A DNA stretch of 64,000 nucleotides from Paenibacillus contaminans (GCF_003285015.1 NZ_QMFB01000043.1:1-64000); one strand, 5' to 3'; counted from the stretch's first letter, positions 8,516-17,011 are shown. The notes: generated from the letters alone by a model not told the origin. A program made the numbers and translations.

Positions 8516-8830
8516 ATGAGCTCAGAACATCATGCTTCATCGCCAGGGAAACCTCACCGTGTAGAAGGTCCTAAAAACCACTACTTGGCGTATGTCGTGT
8601 CCATCTTGCTGACCATGCTTGCATTTGCCGCTGTCATTTACGGCGGATTGGACAAATCGTTCCTGATTGCGTTTCTTGTTGTGCTCGGTATCGTTCAAGC
8701 GGTATTCCAATTGGCCGTATGGATGCATATGAAGGAGCGCGGACATACGTTCCCGATCATCGGTTTAGCTTTCGGTTTCATTATTGCGTTAACGGCGGTA
8801 ATTGCCGCTTTATATTGGATGTGGTGGTAA
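8516..8830 (+). CDS. ctaF: Cytochrome c oxidase subunit IV (CtaF)
   Basis: A 104-residue three-helix membrane protein of the prokaryotic subunit IV family (COX4_pro). It has a His/Pro-rich N-terminus, helices at about 25-43, 48-68 and 78-100, and the typical QLAVWMHMKERGH loop between helices 2 and 3. It is the last oxidase subunit gene, 4 bases after ctaE, and is followed by a terminator. Confidence 0.92.
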   Translation: MSSEHHASSPGKPHRVEGPKNHYLAYVVSILLTMLAFAAVIYGGLDKSFLIAFLVVLGIVQAVFQLAVWMHMKERGHTFPIIGLAFGFIIALTAVIAALYWMWW

Positions 8831-8842
8831 GGTTGTCAGTCG

Positions 8843-8879
8843 GAGGCGGTTTGCATGCAATGCCGCCTCTTTTGTTTTG
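8843..8879 (+). terminator. Rho-independent terminator after ctaF
   Basis: GAGGCGG (8843-8849) pairs with CCGCCTC (8863-8869) and is followed by TTTTTGTTTTG. Confidence 0.75.
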
Positions 8880-8966
8880 TTCGCATAAGTTGTTCGGGTG
8901 ACCTCGTGAAACGCCAGGAAGGCGCTTAGTGGGGCCCTAGTATGGCAAGGACAGGAGGTTTTACCG

Positions 8967-9845
8967 ATGCCTAACCATTTGCATGGGTCAAATCCGGGCT
9001 TCGCCGATTTATGGAGTCCGGGCGTCTTGCTCATCACGCTGCTTGTCGGATATGTTTATTTTTATTTGGTGGGTCCGGGCAGACATCGTTTTGCCAATTC
9101 CGAGCCTGTATCGGCAGGCAAAAAAACGCTGTTCATAACAGCTCTGCTGTTGTTTTACGGGGCACAAGGAACACCTGTCGCTTTTTACGGACATGCTCAG
9201 TTGTTCAGCGCGCATATGCTTCAGCAGTCGATCCTGTATTTGATCATGCCGCCGCTCGTGTTCTTGTCCATCCCGGGATGGATGCTGCAGCCATTATTCG
9301 ATCTCAAATGGATGCGTAAATTTGTGTATCCGCTGACGCATCCGATCTTGTCCGTGCTCGTGTTCAATCTGTTATTCTCGGTTTATCATATACCGATGAT
9401 TTTCGATACGGTTGCCCAGCACCCCGTTTATCATATCGGGTACCATACCGTTCTGATCATCGCGGCTTTCCATATGTGGTTTCCGTTATTCAACAACTTT
9501 GAGGGCTGGAAACGAATGTCCAGTCTGCAGATGATTGCTTATCTCTTCGCGGACGGCGTTTTGTTGACGCCGGCTTGTGCGCTCATTATTTTCGCTAAGG
9601 ATTTGCTCTATGAAACATACATGGGGGCGCCTATTCTCATACAAGGGCTGCCGCCGCTTCATGACCAGCAGCTGGGCGGAACGATCATGAAAATTATGCA
9701 GGAAATCGCATACGGTTTTGCGCTCTCCGTCGTCTTCATTCGCTGGTTCCGCGCGGAACGGAGCAAAGACGAGCCGATAGAGCCGAACCCGAATCAAGAT
9801 ACGATGCTTCATACGCCTAACGGCGGGAATTTGAATGGGGCTTAA
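8967..9845 (+). CDS. ctaG: Cytochrome c oxidase assembly factor CtaG (caa3 type)
   Basis: A 292-residue membrane protein with about seven helices belonging to the Bacillus CtaG (caa3_CtaG) family. It contains the conserved YGHAQLFSAHMLQQSILYLIMPPL region with histidines and the YHTVLIIAAFHMWFPL helix. B. subtilis CtaG is needed for formation of active caa3 oxidase, probably in CuB delivery. It should not be confused with the unrelated Cox11-type CtaG. The AGGAGGT site 7-8 bases before the ATG is strong. It follows ctaF after a terminator, so it may have its own weak promoter or readthrough. Confidence 0.92.
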   Translation: MPNHLHGSNPGFADLWSPGVLLITLLVGYVYFYLVGPGRHRFANSEPVSAGKKTLFITALLLFYGAQGTPVAFYGHAQLFSAHMLQQSILYLIMPPLVFLSIPGWMLQPLFDLKWMRKFVYPLTHPILSVLVFNLLFSVYHIPMIFDTVAQHPVYHIGYHTVLIIAAFHMWFPLFNNFEGWKRMSSLQMIAYLFADGVLLTPACALIIFAKDLLYETYMGAPILIQGLPPLHDQQLGGTIMKIMQEIAYGFALSVVFIRWFRAERSKDEPIEPNPNQDTMLHTPNGGNLNGA

Positions 9846-9931
9846 GTTGATACGACGATTAGCTTGCCATCAAACCGCGACATAACTCCTTCGGGACAAG
9901 TACGCGGACGAACAAGCTTTAACTTTCGGAA

Positions 9932-9958
9932 ATAAACGCATGGGGAGCTTCCGTTTAT
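9932..9958 (+). repeat. Short inverted repeat, possible diverged copy of the dispersed palindrome
   Basis: ATAAACG (9932-9938) and CGTTTAT (9952-9958) form a 7-bp stem in the ctaG-DUF420 gap. The arm sequence is that of the larger repeat family. Confidence 0.35.
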
Positions 9959-10041
9959 GGCGCCTAGCGCCGGACTGAATGAGCTTCATGAGTATTCATA
10001 ACGGTTCGAACAATATGCGAAACGAACGGGTGATTTGAACG

Positions 10042-10497
10042 ATGCTGCCGTTAATATGTACGAGTCTGATTGTGATAAGCGCGACATTTGTCGGTTTCGG
10101 TTGGGCCCAGATAATAAAAGGGAACCGGGAAAAGCACCAGAAGCTGATGCTCATCGGTGCGGCTTGCGCGCTCTTGTTCTTTATTCTATACGTATGCCGG
10201 ACCATCTTTGTCGGAAATACTTCGTTCGCGGAGGATGCGCCGATTTGGATAAGAGATGCTTATTTCATTTTCTTGATCTTCCATATCCTTCTGGCGACGG
10301 TATCCGGTATTTTCGGGATCGTGACCATCCTGCATGCGTTTAATAAGCGCTTTGCCAAGCATAAGAAAATCGGCCGTTGGACGGCGATTATGTGGCTGAC
10401 GACAGCCCCGACCGGCGTACTTGTTTATTTGCTGCTGTACGTGTTTTATCCCGGCGGAGAGACGAAGCCGGTTATCGACGTCATTTTAGGCGGATAA
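10042..10497 (+). CDS. yozB: DUF420 membrane protein (CtaM/YozB type), oxidase maturation
   Basis: A 151-residue, four-helix membrane protein of the DUF420 family. Helices lie at about 4-20, 38-52, 75-98 and 115-138. It keeps the histidines near H33, H81 and H99 of the family pattern. YozB (CtaM in staphylococci) is required for maturation of haem-copper oxidases, which fits its place right after ctaG. The ribosome site is weak. It ends 25 bases before a strong terminator that closes the oxidase region. Confidence 0.85.
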   Translation: MLPLICTSLIVISATFVGFGWAQIIKGNREKHQKLMLIGAACALLFFILYVCRTIFVGNTSFAEDAPIWIRDAYFIFLIFHILLATVSGIFGIVTILHAFNKRFAKHKKIGRWTAIMWLTTAPTGVLVYLLLYVFYPGGETKPVIDVILGG

Positions 10498-10518
10498 TAG
10501 TGAATATCGTAAAATATG

Positions 10519-10554
10519 AAATCGGAGCGCTAAAGCTCCGGTTTCTTTTTTTTT
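10519..10554 (+). terminator. Rho-independent terminator after the DUF420 gene
   Basis: CGGAGC (10523-10528) pairs with GCTCCG (10535-10540), extended by wobble pairs, and is followed by a run with nine T. Confidence 0.85.
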
Positions 10555-10615
10555 GCAGACTGATCAAGCAATTCCTCCCAGTTGTTCGACTTTCCGGCAA
10601 AAGCCAAAAACGAGC

Positions 10616-10633
10616 GAGCCGTTTATCTTTGAA
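10616..10633 (+). repeat. Half copy of the dispersed palindrome
   Basis: The stretch GAGCCGTTTATCTTTGAA matches the right arms of the larger copies at 19325 (GAAGCCGTTTATCCCTGAA) and 24969. It lies just upstream of the GntR-operon promoter. Confidence 0.45.
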
Positions 10634-10641
10634 AAAAAGGG

Positions 10642-10670
10642 TTGCATACCGATCGAGTGCTGAGTATACT
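10642..10670 (+). promoter_or_regulatory. Promoter of the GntR/ABC operon
   Basis: TTGCAT (10642-10647), 17-base spacer, TATACT (10665-10670). The -10 overlaps the inverted repeat at 10667-10692, a natural place for repression. Confidence 0.7.
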
Positions 10671-10692
10671 GTGAATATAGATATACACAGTA
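10667..10692 (+). promoter_or_regulatory. Probable GntR (YtrA-type) operator
   Basis: A perfect inverted repeat TACTGTG (10667-10673) - 12 bases - CACAGTA (10686-10692) overlapping the -10 box of the operon that encodes a GntR regulator. Autorepression is the simple inference. Confidence 0.65.
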
Positions 10693-10717
10693 AGCACACT
10701 AAGCACACTAAGCACAC
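10691..10717 (+). repeat. 9-bp tandem repeat, three units
   Basis: TAAGCACAC repeated exactly three times (10691, 10700, 10709), starting inside the right arm of the operator and lying in the leader of the GntR/ABC operon. Confidence 0.85.
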
Positions 10718-10750
10718 TGCACAGCACTGTCAAGATAGAGGAGGATTACG

Positions 10751-11482
10751 GTGACGTTGACCTTTTGGGGGAATGTAAGACGGCTGCTTCGTGAGGAATT
10801 GCGAAGAATTGGGTTCGGCTATCTTTGGCAGATCGTCATGATGGTGTACTTTGCTTTTTTCATCAGTTTGATGGCTCGAACGATGAATAGCACCGAGCAT
10901 TCGGATTACGTGCTCAGCAATATTATGCTCGATTTTATGCTCATGGTCAGCATAGGAATGATGGGCTTCGCCTTCTCCCGGGATTATATGAAGTATTGGA
11001 AAAACAACAGGCTGAGCAGCAAATTGAAATTTTACAGAAGCTTGCCAATCAGCACGGAGGAGATCGTTGTCAGCCGGCTGCTGACTTTGATCGTTACGAC
11101 GATATATAGCGGTATCATTTATTTTGCAAGTTTTTACTTGATCAGCACGGAAATTCGTTCGGCAATGCAGGGGTGGGGATATATCGGCTTTGCGCTTGCC
11201 TGGATCGGCTACTCGTTTACGGTAGGAAGCTTTTTTATTTACGTTGAGCTAGGATTCAAGGAGAAGACGTACTTTTGGATCAGCTGCGGAGCCGTCCCGG
11301 TATTCATGGCAGTCCCCGTGATCTTGTGGCTGCTGGACGTTCATGCTGTGCAAAGCTCGATTCGCATCGTGAAGGAGTACGGGGTTCTTCTTCCGGCAAT
11401 CGCATTGACCGTTGGGGTGGCCAGCCTCCTAATAGGCAAACGAATTGCAGTGGATAAGCTGAATCGCCGAAATATGACTTAA
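10751..11482 (+). CDS. ABC-2-type exporter permease-like membrane protein
   Basis: A 243-residue membrane protein with six predicted helices (about 22-42, 55-78, 110-135, 145-168, 180-200, 210-232). No family motif is firmly recognised. Its size, the amphipathic N-terminus and the neighbouring GntR and ABC ATPase genes suggest the membrane half of a small ABC-2 exporter, as in ytr-like operons. The start is GTG at 10751 with AGAGGAGG 7 bases upstream. It is first in an operon with the GntR operator in its promoter. Confidence 0.65.
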   Translation: MTLTFWGNVRRLLREELRRIGFGYLWQIVMMVYFAFFISLMARTMNSTEHSDYVLSNIMLDFMLMVSIGMMGFAFSRDYMKYWKNNRLSSKLKFYRSLPISTEEIVVSRLLTLIVTTIYSGIIYFASFYLISTEIRSAMQGWGYIGFALAWIGYSFTVGSFFIYVELGFKEKTYFWISCGAVPVFMAVPVILWLLDVHAVQSSIRIVKEYGVLLPAIALTVGVASLLIGKRIAVDKLNRRNMT

Positions 11483-11501
11483 ATCGCAAGGGGGGGTGGC
11501 C

Positions 11502-11918
11502 GTGAAGATACCGATTGACGTTTCGGCAGACCGTGCGGAGCCGATGTATCATCAAATCGAAGAGCAGCTAAGGGCGCTTATTCTAAGCGGCCAGCTGGCA
11601 GAGGGCGTGCTGCTTCCTTCGATTCGCGAGTTTGCCGCAGACCTGTCGTGCAGCGTCATTACGATTCGCAGGGTATACCAAGATTTGGAGCAAGAAGGCT
11701 TTCTGCGGACAAGACAAGGAACGGGGACGTTCGTCGCGAAGGTGGCGGTGTCCGATCGGGAACGTTACAGGCGGGATGCGGTATACGAGGCGCTGAAAGC
11801 GGCTGTCGAGGTAGGCCGGCGAATTAACTGCACGACGGATGAAATACGAAGCATGCTGGAGGAGCTTCTGACGGATTACGGCGAAGAAGGAGGCAGTGGG
11901 AATGGAAACCGTGATTAA
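11502..11918 (+). CDS. GntR-family transcriptional regulator (YtrA subfamily)
   Basis: A 138-residue regulator: winged helix at about 10-78 (MYHQIEEQLRALILSGQL, then LPSIREFAADLSCSVITIRR and the QEGFLRTRQGTGTFVA wing) and a short C-terminal helical tail, the YtrA layout lacking a large effector domain. YtrA-type regulators control ABC transporter operons responding to cell-envelope agents. GTG 11502 is chosen because the G-rich site (AAGGGGGG) sits about 6 bases before it; GTG 11496 would leave almost no spacing. It overlaps the next gene by 17 bases. It probably binds the inverted repeat at 10667. Confidence 0.88.
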   Translation: MKIPIDVSADRAEPMYHQIEEQLRALILSGQLAEGVLLPSIREFAADLSCSVITIRRVYQDLEQEGFLRTRQGTGTFVAKVAVSDRERYRRDAVYEALKAAVEVGRRINCTTDEIRSMLEELLTDYGEEGGSGNGNRD

Positions 11919-12792
11919 GTTTCAGGATATCGAAAAGCTTGTGGCCGGTAAGTTTCCGCTGGGCCCGATCAACTTGGAAATTGAACGAGGGTATGTGGTT
12001 GCCGTAGTCGGGCCGAACGGCTCGGGCAAAAGCACGATGTTCCGGATGCTGATGAACATGCTGCAGCCCGACCGCGGTACGTTAAGCATACTTAAGCAGC
12101 ACTATCCGCAGGACGGGGTGAGCATGAAGCGGCAAATCGGCTACGTGCCGGAGTTCAGCGATTTTGGCGGCGTGGCCAAAACGATCGGCCAATTGATCGA
12201 CTTCGTTTCCTATTGGTATCCGAGCTGGGACCAAAAGCGCTGCAGAGAGCTTTTGGATAAATTCGAGCTAGCCCCTGCAATGAAGCTGTCCGGGCTGTCC
12301 AAGGGGATGCAGCGAAAGCTATCGCTTACGCTGGCGATTGCCCCCAATCCCGAATTGCTGCTCCTGGACGAACCGTCCTCCGGACTTGATCCGTTCGCAT
12401 GGCGGCTGATGATTGACGAGCTCACGCAGTTTATGCGCAACGGCGACAGAACGATCGTCATCGCTACGCATATTATGGACGAAGTTCGCAGGCTCGCCGA
12501 TTATATTGCTTTTATGTACAAGGGCAAGCTAATTGGCTTTCATGAGAAGGATGCACTGCTGGATACTTGGAAAATGATATGGCTCGACAAAATGCCCGAT
12601 AATCCGGGCAGACTTCCCGGCGTAACGGAATCCCAGGATCAGCCGGCCAGGCTTATCACCTGCGAGACCGATCAAACCGAGGCCGCGCTGAAGAAGCTGG
12701 GCGTATCCGTAATAAGAACGCAATCGCTTGAGCTTGACGAAATATTCGTTCAGCTGCAGCGTATGCAAACGATAGGAACCAAAAGTTCATAA
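11902..12792 (+). CDS. ABC transporter ATP-binding protein (YtrB-like)
   Basis: A 296-residue ATPase. Walker A GPNGSGKST (about 37-45), signature LSKGMQRKLSL (about 133), Walker B LLLLDEPSSGLDP (about 152-164), switch His in ATHIMDE. A C-terminal accessory region (about 215-296) is present as in exporter ATPases of the drug/antibiotic class. It likely pairs with the membrane protein at 10751. ATG 11902 fits the AAGGAGG site (8-base spacing) better than GTG 11896. Its start overlaps the GntR gene, so translation is coupled. Confidence 0.88.
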   Translation: METVIKFQDIEKLVAGKFPLGPINLEIERGYVVAVVGPNGSGKSTMFRMLMNMLQPDRGTLSILKQHYPQDGVSMKRQIGYVPEFSDFGGVAKTIGQLIDFVSYWYPSWDQKRCRELLDKFELAPAMKLSGLSKGMQRKLSLTLAIAPNPELLLLDEPSSGLDPFAWRLMIDELTQFMRNGDRTIVIATHIMDEVRRLADYIAFMYKGKLIGFHEKDALLDTWKMIWLDKMPDNPGRLPGVTESQDQPARLITCETDQTEAALKKLGVSVIRTQSLELDEIFVQLQRMQTIGTKSS

Positions 12793-12812
12793 CTCGAGAG
12801 GAGCGAACGACG

Positions 12813-13712
12813 ATGGACGCATTGCAATTGCACCAGGTCACGAAAAATTACGGGGATAAAACGGCGGTTAACGCCATTAGCTTAAAGGTAAAGAAAGGGG
12901 AAATTTACGGTTTGCTCGGCGCGAACGGCGCAGGCAAAACGACGACGATGCGGATGGTGCTCGGCCTTATTTATCCGGATGGCGGAAACATAGAGTGGCT
13001 GGGAAAGCCTTATACCGATCAGCTTCGCAGCTTGATGGGGTACCTGCCGGAGGAGCGCGGGCTTTACCCGAAGGTGAAGGTTTGCGACCAAATTTTATAC
13101 TTAGCGGAGCTGCGCGGCATGAGCCGCAAACAAGCCGATCAACGGCTGAAGGAATGGCTGGAGCGTTTTGAGGTACCGGAATATTACAACAAGAAGGTTG
13201 AAGAGCTGTCGAAGGGCAATCAGCAAAAAATCCAGTTTATCGCCGCTGCAATCCATGATCCGGAAATTTTGATTCTTGACGAATCGTTCAGCGGACTCGA
13301 TCCGGTTAACGTCGAGCTGTTGAAGGGCACTGTCAAAGCGCTGCGCGACGAAGGCAAAACGATTTTGTTTTCCAGCCACCGAATGGAACATGTCGAGGAG
13401 TTGTGCGAGAATATCACGATCCTGCATCGCTCTAACACCGTGCTGCAGGGCAAACTTAAAGATTTGAAGCGGCAATTTCCGCGCGAGCGCGTACTGCTGG
13501 AAGCGGAGCAGGAGATTAACGGATTGGAGCAAATTCCGGGCGTACGATCGGTTTCGCGGCATGCCAACGGTTATGAGCTTCGCATCGAGCATGAAGCAGC
13601 GGCGCAAGACGCGCTGAAGGCGGCGATGTACCAAGGGACGGTAACCCGCTTTCAAATTATGGAACCGACGCTTAACGAAATATTCATTAGAACGGTAGGT
13701 GGCCAAGTATGA
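12813..13712 (+). CDS. ABC transporter ATP-binding protein (NatA/YhaQ type)
   Basis: A 299-residue ATPase. Walker A GANGAGKTT (about 37-45), Q-loop, signature LSKGNQQKIQ (about 132), Walker B ILILDESFSGLDP (about 151-163), switch His in SSHRMEH. The C-terminal DUF4162-like domain (about 215-299) is typical of NatA/YhaQ exporters. The gene is 20 bases after the previous ATPase and overlaps the following permease by 4 bases (ATGA). The DES in Walker B, in place of DEP, is a usual variant. With the next gene it forms a second complete exporter in the operon. Confidence 0.9.
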   Translation: MDALQLHQVTKNYGDKTAVNAISLKVKKGEIYGLLGANGAGKTTTMRMVLGLIYPDGGNIEWLGKPYTDQLRSLMGYLPEERGLYPKVKVCDQILYLAELRGMSRKQADQRLKEWLERFEVPEYYNKKVEELSKGNQQKIQFIAAAIHDPEILILDESFSGLDPVNVELLKGTVKALRDEGKTILFSSHRMEHVEELCENITILHRSNTVLQGKLKDLKRQFPRERVLLEAEQEINGLEQIPGVRSVSRHANGYELRIEHEAAAQDALKAAMYQGTVTRFQIMEPTLNEIFIRTVGGQV

Positions 13713-14995
13713 ACAGCATGTGGACGGTCGTAAAATTCACGTTTTGGACGCGGTTTAAGGCGAAGTCGACGATTATTTCGAATCTTATTTTTGCCGTCAT
13801 CCTTACGGTCTTGATCAATTTGCCTTACTTGATTTCGCAATTTTCCTCCGACGAGCCTTCCAAAATCGGCGTTTTTGATGACAAGCAGGGCGTTTCGGTC
13901 AAGCTGGAGGAGCATTTCAAAAAGCAAGAAAAGCCTGATGTGACGGTCATCCGTCTCCAGGATCAAGGCAGCAAAGAAGCGAACGAGAAATTCGCGAAGG
14001 ATCAGATCAAGGATAAGCAGATTGAAGGTTATGTCGAATTTACGGAAGAGACGGGGAAAGCATTCCCGAAAATCGTCTACAAGTCCGAGGATTCCAGCGC
14101 TTCCAGCATGAAGAGCGACCTGCAAATGGCGCTTGGCAGTGTGAAAACGGAAATGGCTGTGCGGGATGCGAACTTAAGCACGGACGTACTGAATAATTTG
14201 TTCAGCCCGGTCGCGATCGAAACGGTGCAAATTTCGACAACCGGCGATGCTGTCGGTGAAGGCAAATCGGAATCGCAGATGGCGCTTGCTTTTGGACTTG
14301 TGTATGCCCTGTTATTCATGCTTTATATCGGCGTCATCGGCTACGGAAACTTGGTTGCGACCGAAATAACCGCAGAGAAAAGCTCCCGCGTCATGGAAGT
14401 GCTTATTTCCAGCGTATCGCCGCTTAAGCAAATGTTCGGCAAAATTATCGGCGTCTGTATGCTCGGATTGACATCGATCATTCTTTATATCGCGGTCGGC
14501 GGAGCAAACCTCGTGCTGCCTCATAACCGGGAGCTGCTCGATAAATTGGAAATCAATTTGAATGATTTGCCGATCGGTCTGCTGTTCTACTTTATCTTGT
14601 TTTATTTGACCGGTTACTTCATCTATGCCACGATTTTCGCGGCCGTCGGTTCGCTCGTCAGCCGTACGGAGGAAGTCGGTCAGGCGATCATGCCGGTTAC
14701 GTTCGTCATCATTGCCGCATTCATGATTTCGATGTACGGATTGCAGGATCCGAACGCGACTTTCGTCGTCGTCATGTCGTTCATCCCGTTTTTCTCGCCG
14801 CTGCTTATGTTCCTGCGTATCGGGATGAGCGATCCGGCGCTGTGGGAAATTTGGCTCAGCATTGGCATCCTGTTCGCCTCCATTCTCGGTATGGGCTGGT
14901 TGGCTGCGAAAATTTACCGCACCGGCGTGCTGATGTACGGCAAGCGTCCTTCGTTTAAAGAACTGCGGAAGGCGATGAAGGCGTTTAAGGTGTAG
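13709..14995 (+). CDS. ABC-2-type exporter permease (NatB/YhaP type)
   Basis: A 428-residue permease of the ABC2_membrane_3 layout. One helix lies near the N-terminus (about 20-42), a large extracytoplasmic domain follows (about 45-185, rich in Lys/Glu), then five to six helices (about 190-400), with the ATEITAEKSSRVMEVLISS motif before the second membrane block. NatAB-like systems export sodium, peptides or antimicrobials; the substrate here cannot be told. It overlaps its ATPase by 4 bases and is the last gene before a terminator. Confidence 0.88.
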   Translation: MNSMWTVVKFTFWTRFKAKSTIISNLIFAVILTVLINLPYLISQFSSDEPSKIGVFDDKQGVSVKLEEHFKKQEKPDVTVIRLQDQGSKEANEKFAKDQIKDKQIEGYVEFTEETGKAFPKIVYKSEDSSASSMKSDLQMALGSVKTEMAVRDANLSTDVLNNLFSPVAIETVQISTTGDAVGEGKSESQMALAFGLVYALLFMLYIGVIGYGNLVATEITAEKSSRVMEVLISSVSPLKQMFGKIIGVCMLGLTSIILYIAVGGANLVLPHNRELLDKLEINLNDLPIGLLFYFILFYLTGYFIYATIFAAVGSLVSRTEEVGQAIMPVTFVIIAAFMISMYGLQDPNATFVVVMSFIPFFSPLLMFLRIGMSDPALWEIWLSIGILFASILGMGWLAAKIYRTGVLMYGKRPSFKELRKAMKAFKV

Positions 14996-15033
14996 GGATG
15001 AGGTTTGGGGTTAAATGAGATATTCTCTTAAGG

Positions 15034-15070
15034 ACAGTTAGATCAAATCCTTGATCTAGCTGTTTTTTTT
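15034..15070 (+). terminator. Rho-independent terminator of the GntR/ABC operon
   Basis: CAGTTAGATCAA (15035-15046) pairs with TTGATCTAGCTG (15051-15062), one wobble, followed by eight T. Confidence 0.85.
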
Positions 15071-15183
15071 CATTATGGGTAAAATGTTAGATATATGTGG
15101 TAAATTGATTCCTTGGAAAAGTGTAGACGTAATACCACTCTTGTGTGTTTTGAATGCGAGTATATTAAGTGGGAGGGATAAAA

Positions 15184-15996
15184 GTGAAATTATGGAAGTT
15201 GGATTCTGAAACAGAACTATATGATTCATTTTTATTAATCCACGAAGAAGATTCAAAAAAATATATTAGAAATAATTTTAGAGGCGAGACAGTGATTAAT
15301 TGGGGCGAGGTTGCAATAAGAACCTCCCGAAAAAAAGGAAAAACGGACTGTTCAAGTTTTGGTAGCGGCGTTCCGATCTTCAGTGGAGAGGCAGTTAATT
15401 TATTGATAGATTTGATGGGGGAAAATGTGCAAGTTCTTCCACTGAAGCATGAAAATGAAGAGTTATATGCAATCAATGTAAATAAGATGATCGATTGTAT
15501 TGATTTTGATCATGCAGTAGTTAATCGAGATAAGGATTACCCAACAGTCATAAAAGAAATATATCAGTATGCATTTAAGGTAGAACTTATTAGTAAGGAA
15601 CACATTTTTAAAACGCCTCAATTTAAGGGGTCACAAGTGTATGTCTCAGATACGTTTAGGAATAAAGTGATTGAAAGTAATTTGAAAGGTTTTAAATTTC
15701 ATTTACTCTGGGATGCTAAAGAGGGTGCTGAGCATAACCTTAAGCAAAAAAATGTAAGTGATGAACCGGCATTTTACAAAAATGAAAATGGACTTTCTTT
15801 TGCTGATGCATTAAGGCTTATCGAAGCAGAGCAAGCAGTTGTAAGTAGGGAATGGAAAATACAGAAGGATAAACAAGGGAATACCTTGCTCGGAGAAAAA
15901 AAGGTAGATGGAAATTATTCGTGGATTAAAGTAATATATTATCCGCCAGTATTTAGTGATTACAAATGGTATGTAGTTGAAAGGTCAGAAATTTAA
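15184..15996 (+). CDS. Imm11/Imm43-like putative immunity protein
   Basis: A 270-residue soluble protein in clearly AT-rich sequence compared with its neighbours, suggesting recent transfer. The C-terminal half has the pattern of Imm11/Imm43 (DUF1629) immunity proteins: a long N-terminal alpha/beta region, then QVYVSDTFRNKVIESNLKG followed by a GFKFHLLWD strand. Those proteins protect against polymorphic toxins. The start GTG 15184 has a GGGAGGG site 6 bases upstream; an earlier in-frame GTG at 15169 lies before that site. No toxin gene is next to it. The family call rests on pattern recognition alone. Confidence 0.55.
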   Translation: MKLWKLDSETELYDSFLLIHEEDSKKYIRNNFRGETVINWGEVAIRTSRKKGKTDCSSFGSGVPIFSGEAVNLLIDLMGENVQVLPLKHENEELYAINVNKMIDCIDFDHAVVNRDKDYPTVIKEIYQYAFKVELISKEHIFKTPQFKGSQVYVSDTFRNKVIESNLKGFKFHLLWDAKEGAEHNLKQKNVSDEPAFYKNENGLSFADALRLIEAEQAVVSREWKIQKDKQGNTLLGEKKVDGNYSWIKVIYYPPVFSDYKWYVVERSEI

Positions 15997-16168
15997 TTTG
16001 CTTGATAAGTTTCGCATTCACCCCGTCGATTCTAGTGATAATTAAGTCAAGCTCAAGCGCCAATATCCCTTCCACATCATCCAATGCAACGAATTCGGCA
16101 ACCTCTAAAGCTTTGTCCCATTGCTTCTCCCAGACGCCAAGCTTTCTGAATTTATCCCGTTTAATATG
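15953..16168 (-). pseudogene. Fragment of a decayed gene
   Basis: On the minus strand an open frame of 71 codons with protein-like content (RDKFRKLGVWEKQWDKALEV, then AEFVALDDVEGILALELDLI) has no ATG/GTG/TTG start; a stop lies directly upstream (16169-16171). It runs into the 3' end of the immunity-like gene. It looks like the remnant of a gene convergent with it. No family is recognised. Bases 16172-16226 show nothing else. Confidence 0.45.
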
Positions 16169-16226
16169 TTAGAGAGAGGGTGAACTGAGGGAAGAGGGTC
16201 AGCCGGTCGGAAACCGTTTTACCGAA

Positions 16227-16255
16227 TTGACAGGCATTCGGGGGCTTGTCATAAT
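16227..16255 (+). promoter_or_regulatory. Sigma-A-type promoter of the Uma2 gene
   Basis: TTGACA (16227-16232), 17-base spacer, CATAAT (16250-16255), about 100 bases before the start codon. Confidence 0.7.
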
Positions 16256-16359
16256 AAGAATAAATGTCGGGGAAGCACCTCACGCCTCACCAAAGTATGA
16301 CACCGTATGTGTTTGCTTTGATGGGGTATTTTTATTATCAATAGAGGATGTGAGGTATC

Positions 16360-16953
16360 ATGCGGGGAAAAGAAAACGAAGAGAAGGCTAAACAGCCGCA
16401 AATCAGGGAGCAGCCGGTGACTTACGATCAATACGCGGCTATGCCTGACGACGGGAAGCGGTATGAGATATTTGAGGGCGATATGGTGATGATGTCCCCG
16501 GGACCATCGACGTCGCACCAGTCTGTAAGCGGAGAACTGGAATATATTCTGAAGCAAAGCTGTAGAACGGACTATGTAATTTATCATGCGCCGCTGGATG
16601 TTATTCTAAGCCAAACTACAGTTTTACAGCCGGATATATTAATGATTCACCGCAGCAGATTGCATATCGTTACCAAACGCGGAATAGAAGGCCCGCCGGA
16701 TCTTGTTGCGGAAATCGTATCGCCGGGCTCGCGCAAAAGGGACAAGGTAGACAAGATGAGCTTGTATGCCAAGTACGGCGTTCAGGAGTATTGGATTATC
16801 GATACCGATTCGAAGCATTTGGAGCAGTACCGCCTGCAGGGGGAACGTTACGAGCTGCACAATTTATTCGAAGGCGACGAGCTTGTAACCTCCGATAAGC
16901 TGCCGTGCGTTTCTTTCACCATTAGCGAAATATTCAAGGAAATGATTTCATAG
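16360..16953 (+). CDS. Uma2-family putative restriction-endonuclease-fold protein (DUF820)
   Basis: A 197-residue Uma2/DUF820 protein with a PD-(D/E)xK nuclease-like fold. Seen in order: the N-terminal VTYDQYAAMPDDGKRYEIFEG motif, the LQPDILMIHR stretch (catalytic Asp) and PDLVAEIVSPGSRKRD with VDKMSLYAKYGVQEYWIID. Uma2 genes are very common, often multicopy, in cyanobacteria and Firmicutes; their true role is unknown. It has its own promoter and terminator, so it is monocistronic. It lies next to the AT-rich immunity patch but has normal composition. Confidence 0.9.
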   Translation: MRGKENEEKAKQPQIREQPVTYDQYAAMPDDGKRYEIFEGDMVMMSPGPSTSHQSVSGELEYILKQSCRTDYVIYHAPLDVILSQTTVLQPDILMIHRSRLHIVTKRGIEGPPDLVAEIVSPGSRKRDKVDKMSLYAKYGVQEYWIIDTDSKHLEQYRLQGERYELHNLFEGDELVTSDKLPCVSFTISEIFKEMIS

Positions 16954-16970
16954 ACGGTTGAAGCTGTCAG

Positions 16971-17011
16971 AACCGCAATGCGACTAACCCTCGCGTTGCG
17001 GTTTTCTTTTT
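16971..17011 (+). terminator. Rho-independent terminator after the Uma2 gene
   Basis: A 12-bp stem AACCGCAATGCG (16971-16982) with CGCGTTGCGGTT (16992-17003), one wobble, then TTTCTTTTT. Confidence 0.85.
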
